A stretch of 33,014 nucleotides of DNA from Chloroflexota bacterium. GTDB taxonomy: Bacteria > Chloroflexota > Anaerolineae > 4572-78 > J111. The first letter of the stretch is position 1, and each line of letters starts with the position of its first letter. The notes beneath the pieces were generated by a model that was given only the letters and a program-made list of their open reading frames with translations, had not been told where the DNA came from and made no database searches. The DNA lies in assembly GCA_020049115.1 (NCBI GenBank), contig JAIFLK010000063.1:1-33014 (forward strand), written 5' to 3'. A program made the position numbers and the translations under genes. Positions 16,186 to 24,887 of this stretch are shown piece by piece.

Positions 16186-18429
16186 TTAACCTTTCTCCTC
16201 CTCAGGTAAACTATCCAGCCGTAAATCAATAATCGTTCGGTCTACGCCTAAGGCTTTGGTTAGCTCTTCCGCCGCAGTTTCAAGAGCCATCTTGACATTA
16301 CGACTGGCGCGAATTTTATCTGAAATCTGGCGAGTAATTTGCTCACGCGTGGCTTGCTGCTGTGTTTCTTCAAACAAACGTAAATTCTCCGCTTTTTGGG
16401 CTAATTGTGAGGCGATTGTTTCAACTAAAAATTTCTCTTCATGCGACCATTGTTTTTCAGGCGGTTTTTGCACCTGTAATTGTCCAATATGGGTATTTTG
16501 AATGGTTAGTGGAGCCGACAAAGTTTCTTTTTCAGTCAGTTGAGAGCTATCAGGCGATAAGGGTTGAACCTCGGCCAGGTTATAGGTAAAAGCCAAATCT
16601 TGTTTAGTGGCTAAAAATTGTAACTTACGTTCCCATGTATTTTGAGTTAACTGTTGAATCGCTGCCTGAGACTTTTGTTGCGCCGCTTGCGCCAAAGCCC
16701 ACTGTTTAGCACTATCAATAGAGAGCGATAATTGAGTCGCCATGGCTTCAAATACCGTTAAATTACGAGAGGTAAAGGCGTTCACTTCCGTTGCATATAA
16801 ATCTAAAACCCCTATCACCCGTTCTTCAACCACCAAAGGAATGGCGAGACGGGAACGTGCTTGTGATAATAAACGGCCACCGCCCCCCTCATTAAAAGTT
16901 TCAGCCATAATTTGCGCTTGCTTGCTTAAAGCAGCTTGCACCGCCAACTCTGCTTCTTGATAAAGAAATAACTTACTACCAATGGCTAATTTTCGCTGCC
17001 CAATCGTCCCCGTGCCTGTTTGTAAAATCAAGGTCTGCCCCACATCGTCCATTAAATAGGTTTGCACATAATAAAGCCGAAAGCGGTCACGAATCAATTC
17101 CGTTACCGTTGGTAATAATTCAGCCAAATCACGAATGGCCGCCGCCCGTTGTCCCACCTCCAAAGAGTAGGTTAAATCAACCATGCGGGCTTGAACCTGC
17201 TCTTCTAAGGAGCTAACAAGATTATTAAGTCGTAAGGTCATGCCATTAAAAACTTGCGCCAACTGTCCAATTTCGTCTCGCGAGGTAATTTTGGCCTGAA
17301 CCAACAAATTTCCAGCCGACACCTGTTTAGCCACCTCAGTCAACTCCACGATGGGTCGGGCAAAAAATCGGCCAATCCCAAAAGCAACCATCGCTATCAC
17401 CCCCGCAATTCCTAGAGCTAAAAACAAAAAATTGCGCCCTTGCGCCTGAATCGGAGCTAAATAAATCTCTTCTGGTTGAGCAAAAACCATGAGCCAGGGT
17501 TTCGTTTTTAGCTGAATCACGGCAGCAGTACTCAACTGAGAATTAAAAATCGCCAATTGGCTAGTAAAATAGGGTTCATTACTGTTGACTTTAGCTAAAC
17601 CGACCGCAAAACCAGATAAATTGGTAGTCAAATCAGCCTCAGAAACTTTAGCTAAACGCCCCTCATGCTGTAACTCGGTTAATTTTTCGGGAGCTAAAGG
17701 TACCACTGACTTAAAATTCAAATTGGCATCAAGTCCATGTGCCAACCGAATATAATTCTCATCCAACAAGATTGAAAATGATTGGTCACCTGCTAGACCA
17801 TTATTTTGGCTTACAATCCGTTGTAAAATGGCGGCATCGTAACGAGACCGCAACACCCCTATCACTTTATCTTGGTCATCTCGGACAGGGCTACTAAAAG
17901 ATAAAATCCAAACATGGGTATTCTCATCCATACTAACCGCTGAGACGTAGGGTAAACGAGTTTTTAGGGGCTGTTGAAAATAATCTTTCGCCGCATGGGT
18001 TGTCCCAATGCCGATGCCATCGGTCGCAAAAACCATAATACCGTCATGGTCAAACAAAGTATAGGAAGAGTAAAATAGCTGGTCTTTACGGCTTAAAATA
18101 TTCAGTGTGGTAATCACTTCTGACTCCAAAGAGCTATTGGCTCGTTGCTCAAGGGGCAAACTTAAATAAGCTGTTAATACCGGCAATTGAGCATGAATCC
18201 GAATGGAATCTAGGTTATTAGTGAGAAAAAGGTCTAGATTATCAGCCGAATGTTCCGCGGCCGCCAATAAAATACGATTAGCATTACTAATAAGGTTTTT
18301 ACGCGCAAAGTAATTTGAAGCCGAGGCAACAATGGCGACTGAAACCAAACTAATCAGCACAAAACTTAATACAAGTTTCGTGCTGATGGAATAGTTCATA
18401 AAACGCTTGGCAAAAGGTAATGGGGTCAT
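16186..18429 (-). CDS. Membrane receptor: TM-Cache-TM-HAMP-GAF
   Basis: A 747-residue transmembrane sensor. TM1 is about 19-41, the extracytoplasmic Cache region about 45-330 (YVSAVSMDENTHVWILSFSS, then VIGVLRSRYD, as in dCache folds), TM2 about 333-354, HAMP about 355-405 (P359, DEIGQLAQVFNGM), GAF about 430-575. The GAF is more diverged than in the other receptors, with a Gly-rich loop (EGGGGRL). A Trp linker (IQQLTQNTW), a GAF second-half-like segment (about 637-685) and a tail (ITRQISDKIRASRNVKMAL, about 698-738) follow. No output domain. The gene starts 14 bases after the stop of the multi-GAF gene upstream, which indicates one transcript. The start has no Shine-Dalgarno, so reinitiation from the upstream gene is plausible. 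Confidence 0.92.
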   Translation of the reverse strand: MTPLPFAKRFMNYSISTKLVLSFVLISLVSVAIVASASNYFARKNLISNANRILLAAAEHSADNLDLFLTNNLDSIRIHAQLPVLTAYLSLPLEQRANSSLESEVITTLNILSRKDQLFYSSYTLFDHDGIMVFATDGIGIGTTHAAKDYFQQPLKTRLPYVSAVSMDENTHVWILSFSSPVRDDQDKVIGVLRSRYDAAILQRIVSQNNGLAGDQSFSILLDENYIRLAHGLDANLNFKSVVPLAPEKLTELQHEGRLAKVSEADLTTNLSGFAVGLAKVNSNEPYFTSQLAIFNSQLSTAAVIQLKTKPWLMVFAQPEEIYLAPIQAQGRNFLFLALGIAGVIAMVAFGIGRFFARPIVELTEVAKQVSAGNLLVQAKITSRDEIGQLAQVFNGMTLRLNNLVSSLEEQVQARMVDLTYSLEVGQRAAAIRDLAELLPTVTELIRDRFRLYYVQTYLMDDVGQTLILQTGTGTIGQRKLAIGSKLFLYQEAELAVQAALSKQAQIMAETFNEGGGGRLLSQARSRLAIPLVVEERVIGVLDLYATEVNAFTSRNLTVFEAMATQLSLSIDSAKQWALAQAAQQKSQAAIQQLTQNTWERKLQFLATKQDLAFTYNLAEVQPLSPDSSQLTEKETLSAPLTIQNTHIGQLQVQKPPEKQWSHEEKFLVETIASQLAQKAENLRLFEETQQQATREQITRQISDKIRASRNVKMALETAAEELTKALGVDRTIIDLRLDSLPEEEKG

Positions 18430-18443
18430 TTATTTAACAACTT

Positions 18444-21134
18444 TTATCTTACTTTCAACTGAACGGTCGTTTGCGGAGATTTCAGACTAAGCCCAACTTC
18501 TTTAATCGCCATTTGCATGGCCTCTTCTAAGGTGTGTGCGCCCCGAATTTTGTCACCAATAGCATTCACATGTGCCTCTAACGCGGCCCGTTGTTGGGTT
18601 TCATTAAGCAACCGTAAATTTTCAGCCGCTTGTGCCGCTTGCTCGGCAATGGCCTCAATTAAAGCAATTTCTTCAGGTAGCCACACCCGTCCATCTTCAA
18701 TTTCCTCTAACCCAACGATGCCAATCGTCTCACCACGGACTTGTAAGGGAACAGTGAAGGTGGGATTATAGTTTGTCAGTGGGGTTGAGTCCGTCGCCGC
18801 GAGGGTTGACTCTTCCCGCCGTTTTTCATACCTAAACTTGGGCTGTTTGGCATGATAATTTTCCCATGCTTGCAAGGTATAACGACGTTGAATGGCTTCA
18901 ACCTCGGCTAAAGCGGCTTGAGTTTCCATCAATAATCGTTGGTTTTCTAAAGCCACCGAAATTTGGCGCACTAACGCCATGTAAAGTTGCGTTTGATGCA
19001 AGCTGAAATGACAGGGTTTATCACTCGCCAACAACACTACGCCTCGCTGAACCTCACCACTCCACAAAGGTAAAATGGCAACCGCCGTCATCGCAAGACT
19101 TTGTAGTAATTCAAACGACTCCAAAGAAACCCGTTCATCTAAGGAAATATTGTCAAAAAATAGGGGGATTGTGGTTAGCAAATCAGCAAAAATAGCAAAT
19201 TTATCTGGTAAATAATAGGTGCCTACCACCAATGATAACGGGATTTGCTGACGATGCCAAGTTGCTGCCACTAAAACAGATTGCACTTTGTCCAATGAAT
19301 CATGCTGAAAGGTAAAGAGAATCACCCGATTAATCTCAGAAATGGTATCACTTTCACCCACCGCGGCCACTAATTCTGATAAATTATGCGCCTCGTTAAT
19401 CCGCCGACTGGCATAATAGAGATGCTCCGTTTCATAACGGGTCGCTTCAGTGGCTAAATAAGCCCGCCGACTCGCCACCACTGCTCCCAATGACTCCATC
19501 AACCGTCGAAATATAAATTTTTCCCGTGCGGAAAAGTTATGGGGCTGCGCCCAAATAAAGCTCACCACACCTTGCCATCTCGCCCCACTTAACAAAGGTA
19601 ACATGGCCGCCGCTTGAAACCCTAACTCTTGGGCCTCCTTCTTTTGGGCCTGAGTTACCCCCATCTCCATTTGCACATCTTCAACCAAAGTTAATTGGTC
19701 AGGAGTCTGTAACCAATGAGTCAAAAAAACTTGTTTTAGCGGTACTAACTGGTTAAGAAACGTCATATCCGTTTGAATGACCCCATTATGCCACCAAGCT
19801 ACTGGCTGCCAACTCTCTGTGCCACTTATTTCATCTAATTGCAAATAATCTAAGGTAATGAGGTGCGGCAAATGAGCTTGCATACTGGGTAATAACGCTA
19901 AAATTATTTCATTTTCGTGGGTTGCTTGAGATAATGTCGCCTCAACCCGTGCAATAATTTCTAGCTGCTCGGCCCGTTCCTGCGCCTGTTCAAATAACAA
20001 CCGATTATTAACCACTATGGCGGTTTGCAACATCAACGTTTTATATAAACGCCGCTCAACAGAACTAAACGCATGGGGCAACGGCCAATTGATACTCACC
20101 GTCCCCACCCATCGCCCACCTAACTTCAACGGTAACATGGCAATGGCCTGGTCATCAAATTGTAATAATGCTTGACGCAAATGATTGTCCAATTTAGGGT
20201 CAGTGACAATATTACTAATTAAAGTTGGCTGACTACCATCTGCAAAATAAGTAACCAAATTGGGTAAGTCTGGCAAATAAGTCCGCGCCCCGACTTTCAT
20301 TTTAGAAATACCCTCTTTATCCCACACCGCCACACACTCATCCCAACGAGGTCTACCATCCTCAGCCAACTCATAAACAAAAAGACGAGCCGCATGCGCC
20401 CCTTGTTGAATGGCTGGCTCAATAATTATCTGTAAAATATCATCTAACGTATTTGCTGTATTAAGTTTAATTGCTAAATCATATAAAAATTGTGTTTCTT
20501 GCAACGCCGTCTGAGTTTGGTCAAATAACCGTTGATTTTCTAATGCCAGGCCCAATTGTTCAACCACCGCGCTGGCCGCAGTTAATTCATCTTCAGACCA
20601 GGTTTGACTCGTTTCACGCTCAAAGCCCAATAACCCAATCAGTTGGCCGCTATAACTTATCGGTAAGGCTAAATGACTGAGTTGGTTTGCCTCATCAGTA
20701 TAAACCGGCTGCTGATTTTGCACCGCTTGAGTTAAAAGTGGCTGCCAACTTACAGTATCCCCTATCTCAGACGTTTGCGCCAATTCAGGCTGTAAATTTA
20801 ACTCCTCCGCCGTATATTCCAACCATTCATTTTTAAGATAACGCCCCTGTAAGGCTTGCATTTCATCCAACGCAATCTCTAAGGCACGGGTACGGTCAGC
20901 AATGCGCTGTTCCAACTCGGCCTGAGTTTGCACTTTTTCAGCTAACAAAGCCTGCATGTCACCCAATAAATGGCTGAGAGCTAACCCTAACTCATTCAAG
21001 CTAGGAATACCGTCAGGAATCGTCACTTCTTGCGGCAAATGACCTGCTTTAGCCGAGGTCAATAAAACTAACATGGCTTGGGTTTGCGCTTCCACGACCT
21101 GTTTATAATCAGAATAAGTAAGTTCTTGGGTCAT
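18444..21134 (-). CDS. Soluble multi-GAF protein (three full GAF domains)
   Basis: An 896-residue cytoplasmic protein. An N-terminal helical/coiled-coil region (about 1-95, ending in AELEQRIADRTRALE, like the helix that follows HAMP in the membrane paralogues) leads to a Trp linker (QGRYLKNEW) and a GAF second-half-like segment (about 155-200). GAF1 is about 222-378, GAF2 about 396-555, GAF3 about 570-735. A second Trp linker (QRRYTLQAW), a second half-GAF (about 792-842) and the helical tail (about 853-896) follow. The linker/half-GAF unit thus occurs twice. GAF2 matches blocks in the PAS/LOV protein and in the other multi-GAF proteins (RVEATLSQATHENEI, VVASRRAYL). No known chromophore cysteine pattern or cyclic-nucleotide motif is evident, so the ligands are unknown. 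AGGAACT upstream of the ATG is a possible, distant ribosome-binding site. Confidence 0.92.
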   Translation of the reverse strand: MTQELTYSDYKQVVEAQTQAMLVLLTSAKAGHLPQEVTIPDGIPSLNELGLALSHLLGDMQALLAEKVQTQAELEQRIADRTRALEIALDEMQALQGRYLKNEWLEYTAEELNLQPELAQTSEIGDTVSWQPLLTQAVQNQQPVYTDEANQLSHLALPISYSGQLIGLLGFERETSQTWSEDELTAASAVVEQLGLALENQRLFDQTQTALQETQFLYDLAIKLNTANTLDDILQIIIEPAIQQGAHAARLFVYELAEDGRPRWDECVAVWDKEGISKMKVGARTYLPDLPNLVTYFADGSQPTLISNIVTDPKLDNHLRQALLQFDDQAIAMLPLKLGGRWVGTVSINWPLPHAFSSVERRLYKTLMLQTAIVVNNRLLFEQAQERAEQLEIIARVEATLSQATHENEIILALLPSMQAHLPHLITLDYLQLDEISGTESWQPVAWWHNGVIQTDMTFLNQLVPLKQVFLTHWLQTPDQLTLVEDVQMEMGVTQAQKKEAQELGFQAAAMLPLLSGARWQGVVSFIWAQPHNFSAREKFIFRRLMESLGAVVASRRAYLATEATRYETEHLYYASRRINEAHNLSELVAAVGESDTISEINRVILFTFQHDSLDKVQSVLVAATWHRQQIPLSLVVGTYYLPDKFAIFADLLTTIPLFFDNISLDERVSLESFELLQSLAMTAVAILPLWSGEVQRGVVLLASDKPCHFSLHQTQLYMALVRQISVALENQRLLMETQAALAEVEAIQRRYTLQAWENYHAKQPKFRYEKRREESTLAATDSTPLTNYNPTFTVPLQVRGETIGIVGLEEIEDGRVWLPEEIALIEAIAEQAAQAAENLRLLNETQQRAALEAHVNAIGDKIRGAHTLEEAMQMAIKEVGLSLKSPQTTVQLKVR

Positions 21135-21159
21135 AAAATAAAGTTCCTAAAGGGAAATT

Positions 21160-21243
21160 TATCACCCTCACCCCTGCCCTCTCCCATAGGGCGAGGGTGA
21201 TAAGTGACTCCCTCGCCCCCTGGGAGAGGGTTGGGGTGAGGGT
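21160..21243. repeat. Compound palindrome of CCTCACCCC/GGGGTGAGG type
   Basis: The arm 21166-21185 (CCTCACCCCTGCCCTCTCCC) is the reverse complement of 21222-21241 with two mismatches. A second, competing pair TATCACCCTC (21160-21169) / GAGGGTGATA (21193-21202) shares the left arm, so two alternative stems are possible. The sequence resembles the GC-rich part of the MITE-like elements at 8067 and 16058 (CACCTCACCCCAGCCCTCTCC), suggesting a related lineage. It fills the gap 21135-21252. Confidence 0.8.
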
Positions 21244-21252
21244 TTAGAATAA

Positions 21253-24200
21253 TTACAGCCGCTTCAATAATTGCTCACGAGTCCCTAATTCTGTCACGAC
21301 AGGCGTGGCCTGTAAAAGCTGGCCGATTTCTTCACGGGCCGTATTTAAGATGGCTTCACGCCCTACCGTTTGGCGAATCTTATTCGTAATTTCTCGCACT
21401 TGTTTTTCTCGTTCAGCCCGCGCCTCGGCCTCATTCAACAAACTATTACGGTCAACCACCAAGGCTAATGGCCCCGTCAAGGCTAAATAAGGCTCTAACT
21501 CTTCCGCCGTAAAATGATGAATTTCTTCCGTTTCTAACAACAATGTCCCCAATTGCCGCCGCCCTACAGTTAAAGGCAAAATTGCCACCGAAGCAATATT
21601 TTGTTGTATCAACACTTGCAGAGCTAATGGTGTCAATTGTGAGTCATGTTGAGCATCCTCAAACATGATTAGCTCAGGGTTAATAAAGATGAAAAGATTT
21701 TCCAAATACCGCGTCGGATAACGCTGCCCCACCGATGTTGGCAATGCCCCCACCCCACTATGCCAATTGGCCGCCACCACCACCCCCACTGCCTCGCCAG
21801 GCCGCACCCAATCAATCAACAACATTACGCCGCGATTAACCGCCAAAATCGGCTGGGCTTCAAAAACCGCCGCCATGGCCGTTTGTAAATCATTACTATT
21901 CAATCGCCGTCCCGCTTCATAGAGCCGTTGCGTCAGAGCTAAAGTTCGCTGCATTCGGTCTAGTAATAATTGGTTCTGTATGACCGCTGCCACTTGGTCG
22001 GTTAAATTACTAATCTGACGAATCTCAAGGTTACTCACGGGCAAAGGTCTATGAGTGGTCGCGCCACTAGTAAAACCAATCCATTGCCCACCCGCAATTA
22101 AGGGGAAAAAAAGCATGCCATAAACATTCAACTGCTCCACTGCCGTTTGAAACGAGGGCGATTCAAACTGTTGCTGCGTCCTTAAATCTCGAAAAATTAA
22201 CGGTTCATCTCGCCGCATTTGATAAATGGCAGGAAAATCCGCAAAGGGAATTTGTGTCCCTATCTTAAGTAACTCAGGCTGCGACGGCTGATACCACACC
22301 GCCACCGCCTTAATGAATTGAGGGCTGGTCTGCTCAAAAGGCTGGTCAAACAATAAAATAGCCACCGTATCTAATTGGGCTAAAGCCGTAGACTCCACCA
22401 AAACCTGCAAAATTTCGGTGGGATTACTCGCCCGTACAATGCGGTCACTCCCCGCATAAAGAGCCTCCGTTTCCGCCAAAGCTGCTTTTTGCGCCACATA
22501 CGCCCGCCGACTCGCCACAATTGCCCCAACGGGTTCTAGCAATTTAGTAAAGATAAATCGCTCCTCCTCAGACAAATCATGGGGCTGTGTCCAAGCAAAA
22601 ACGATGAGGGCTTGCCAGCGTCCGCCAATAAACAACGGCAAAATCGCCACCGACTCCACGCCCATTTTATCACCAATCAAATGGGCCGACTCACGGGCTG
22701 AAATACCCTGTTTCAAATCGGCTATAAATATTAATTGGTCTGATTTTTGCACCCAGATAGGCGGATTGAATAAATCATCAACAAGATGGACTTGGCTAAT
22801 CAAACGACTATCCATGAGCGACTCACTATTCTTGACCGATAAAATTGTAATACTAATGGGTTGCCCCAACTCATTAACTTCAACGTAATTCAAGAAAATA
22901 ATCGGTTTGGCTTCGGGCGGGGTCGCTAAAGCAATCGCCGTCAAAATATCCTCCTCGGTCACGGCTAAAGCTAACGCGGCCTCCACTTGGGCTAATTTCT
23001 CCAAATAGTTGGCCCGTTTTTTAGCCTCCTCAAATAACCGTTGATTTTCTACCGTGGTTGCTAATAATGACGCAATTTGCTGCATTAACTTTTCATCTAA
23101 CGAATTATATTGATTGGCCTGTTTATGCCAAATATTGAGCGTCCCAATCACCTTACCCCCCGCCACCAACGGCACTAAAATACCCGACCGTAGCCCCTCC
23201 GCCACCAAAAGTTCTACTCCTGGAAAAGTAATTTCGCGCGTATCCGTTACTATCATCAGGGTATTCGTCCGCACCACCTCCCCCGCGACGGTTTGATTAA
23301 CAGATAAATAATCCGTAACTTGTGGTCGTACCCCATGCAGCCCAATATAACTAAATGTGTCTCCCGTCTCATTTAATAACAAAATAGTCGCCCGTGTAGA
23401 GAGCATAATATCATTTATTTTGAGCGACATCACCTTAAAAATTTGCTCTAAGGTGCGCGCCCGCGTTAGCTCTGCGCCCAACTCATTCAGCAAACCCAAT
23501 CGATGGGCTTGTTGTTCTAATTGCGCCGCGGCCTGACGGGTTTCTTGATAAAGCCTGGCATTTTGGATGGCAACGGCAACTTGCGCCGCCAAAACCCCAT
23601 GAATTTGGACATCTTCCGTTGTAAAGGCATTAATTTGGCTTGATAGGACCCCTAACACGCCTAACATTTTGTCTCCCGCGACAATCGGTACCGCTAAAAT
23701 TGCCCTAACCTCAGGTAAGAAAGGGTTAGGTAAAAAGCTGGTGGAAGCGCGCACATCATTCACTAAAACGCCGCTTTGAGTACTCGCCGCTTGCGCCATG
23801 ACCGAGTTGGTTCTATCAAGGGGAATACGCCAGCCCAGCTTCATGGTTTGTTGCCCAATTTCACCTGCTCCCGCCGCTAGTTCTAGCTCTTGCGTGGCTT
23901 GATTGAGTAAATAAATATGGACATGGTAGAGATGAAAGCGAATTTTAGTCAGGTTGACCACTGTTTGCAATAATTTATCGACCTCTAACACACTCGAAGC
24001 CATGATACTCACCTGCGCCACCGCTGCCAACTCGACTGCCCGTTTACGGGTTTGCTCCAATAAACGCGCATTATCTACGGCTTCAGCCACCTGCTGCGAG
24101 ATGGTTTCCAGCAATTCACGTTCCTCCGCCGATAAGGACGCGCCCCCTTCATCATATAACCCCAATAATCCAATGGACTCCCCGCGCACCATGAGGGCTT

Positions 24201-24843
24201 GGGTCTGCGCCATTTCCTCTATGGGTGGGGTTAATTCAGCCCAACCTTGCGTGGGGTCAAATAAATAACTAGAAGTGGCGGCATTAATTTGATAAGCCTG
24301 CCAAGCCTCACGCGTTAAGAAACGTTGCAGGGCGTTTAACTCATTCAGCCGTTCTTGTAACTCGCTCTCCGCGTGTTGACGTTCCGTAATTAAGCGACTG
24401 TTTTCCATCGCCAATAAAATATCATTTTGGGACTGTACCTGACGTAAGGTTTCTTCGGTCTGCTTACGCTGAGTAATATCTATTAATGTACCAATAACTG
24501 CCACTTCGCCCTGATAGGTGATGGTTGCGCCACTGACCTCAAGCTGAATTATCGTCCCATCTTTACACAATCCACGAAAATCATATTGGGCGGTTTGAAT
24601 TTCACCCGCTAACCGCCGTTGTAAATTTTCCAAAACCAGTGGCTGGTCTTCAGGGTGAATCACGGTTAGAACCGTCTCTAAGGCTAAACATTCCGCGACA
24701 CTATAACCAAAACTAGCCGCCAGGGCAGGATTAACATAGGCAAAACGGCCATGTTGGATGATATAAACACCCATTAACGAAGATTGTTCAACGAGGTTGT
24801 GATAAAAAATTGATTCAATACTTTCTGTGTTTGGCGGGGTCAT
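21253..24843 (-). CDS. Soluble PAS/multi-GAF protein (five full GAF domains)
   Basis: A 1196-residue cytoplasmic protein, the longest in the window. PAS domain about 15-125 (HGRFAYVNPALAASFGYS ... IGTLIDITQRKQ), a coiled coil, the Trp linker (LQRFLTREAW) with a GAF second-half-like segment (about 215-262), then GAF1 (about 278-432), GAF2 (455-602), GAF3 (618-780), GAF4 (795-960) and GAF5 (970-1135). A C-terminal helical tail (VREITNKIRQTVGREAILN, about 1149-1188) ends it. Here the linker/half-GAF is followed by complete GAF domains, which helps to identify the tail of its paralogues as the start of a GAF. GAF1 is closest to the GAF of the membrane receptors; GAF3 to GAF5 match the other soluble arrays. 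No catalytic domain. The ATG at 24841-24843 has no Shine-Dalgarno. Confidence 0.92.
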   Translation of the reverse strand: MTPPNTESIESIFYHNLVEQSSLMGVYIIQHGRFAYVNPALAASFGYSVAECLALETVLTVIHPEDQPLVLENLQRRLAGEIQTAQYDFRGLCKDGTIIQLEVSGATITYQGEVAVIGTLIDITQRKQTEETLRQVQSQNDILLAMENSRLITERQHAESELQERLNELNALQRFLTREAWQAYQINAATSSYLFDPTQGWAELTPPIEEMAQTQALMVRGESIGLLGLYDEGGASLSAEERELLETISQQVAEAVDNARLLEQTRKRAVELAAVAQVSIMASSVLEVDKLLQTVVNLTKIRFHLYHVHIYLLNQATQELELAAGAGEIGQQTMKLGWRIPLDRTNSVMAQAASTQSGVLVNDVRASTSFLPNPFLPEVRAILAVPIVAGDKMLGVLGVLSSQINAFTTEDVQIHGVLAAQVAVAIQNARLYQETRQAAAQLEQQAHRLGLLNELGAELTRARTLEQIFKVMSLKINDIMLSTRATILLLNETGDTFSYIGLHGVRPQVTDYLSVNQTVAGEVVRTNTLMIVTDTREITFPGVELLVAEGLRSGILVPLVAGGKVIGTLNIWHKQANQYNSLDEKLMQQIASLLATTVENQRLFEEAKKRANYLEKLAQVEAALALAVTEEDILTAIALATPPEAKPIIFLNYVEVNELGQPISITILSVKNSESLMDSRLISQVHLVDDLFNPPIWVQKSDQLIFIADLKQGISARESAHLIGDKMGVESVAILPLFIGGRWQALIVFAWTQPHDLSEEERFIFTKLLEPVGAIVASRRAYVAQKAALAETEALYAGSDRIVRASNPTEILQVLVESTALAQLDTVAILLFDQPFEQTSPQFIKAVAVWYQPSQPELLKIGTQIPFADFPAIYQMRRDEPLIFRDLRTQQQFESPSFQTAVEQLNVYGMLFFPLIAGGQWIGFTSGATTHRPLPVSNLEIRQISNLTDQVAAVIQNQLLLDRMQRTLALTQRLYEAGRRLNSNDLQTAMAAVFEAQPILAVNRGVMLLIDWVRPGEAVGVVVAANWHSGVGALPTSVGQRYPTRYLENLFIFINPELIMFEDAQHDSQLTPLALQVLIQQNIASVAILPLTVGRRQLGTLLLETEEIHHFTAEELEPYLALTGPLALVVDRNSLLNEAEARAEREKQVREITNKIRQTVGREAILNTAREEIGQLLQATPVVTELGTREQLLKRL

Positions 24844-24887
24844 AGAGGAAATAAGAAGTAAGAAGTAAGAAATAAGAAGATTATTTC
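24844..24887. repeat. Short AAGAAGT-type direct repeats
   Basis: The 44-bp gap holds tandem imperfect 7-mers (AAGAAGT, AAGAAGT, AAGAAAT, AAGAAGA) followed by TTATTTCTTACT, which can pair back with them. On the transcribed strand this is a pyrimidine-rich leader before the PAS/multi-GAF start, without a ribosome-binding site. It could be replication-slippage sequence with no function. Confidence 0.55.

Noticed and set aside
23954-24268. Plus-strand open frame of 104 codons, the longest on that strand
   Set aside because: It lies fully inside the GAF-coding region of 21253-24843, has a Ser/Asn/Thr-rich composition typical of an antisense reading, and shows no domain or ribosome-binding site. 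The other plus-strand frames fail for the same reasons.
24844-24887. CRISPR or iteron-like array
   Set aside because: Only four imperfect 7-mers with no spacers; too short and degenerate for either.
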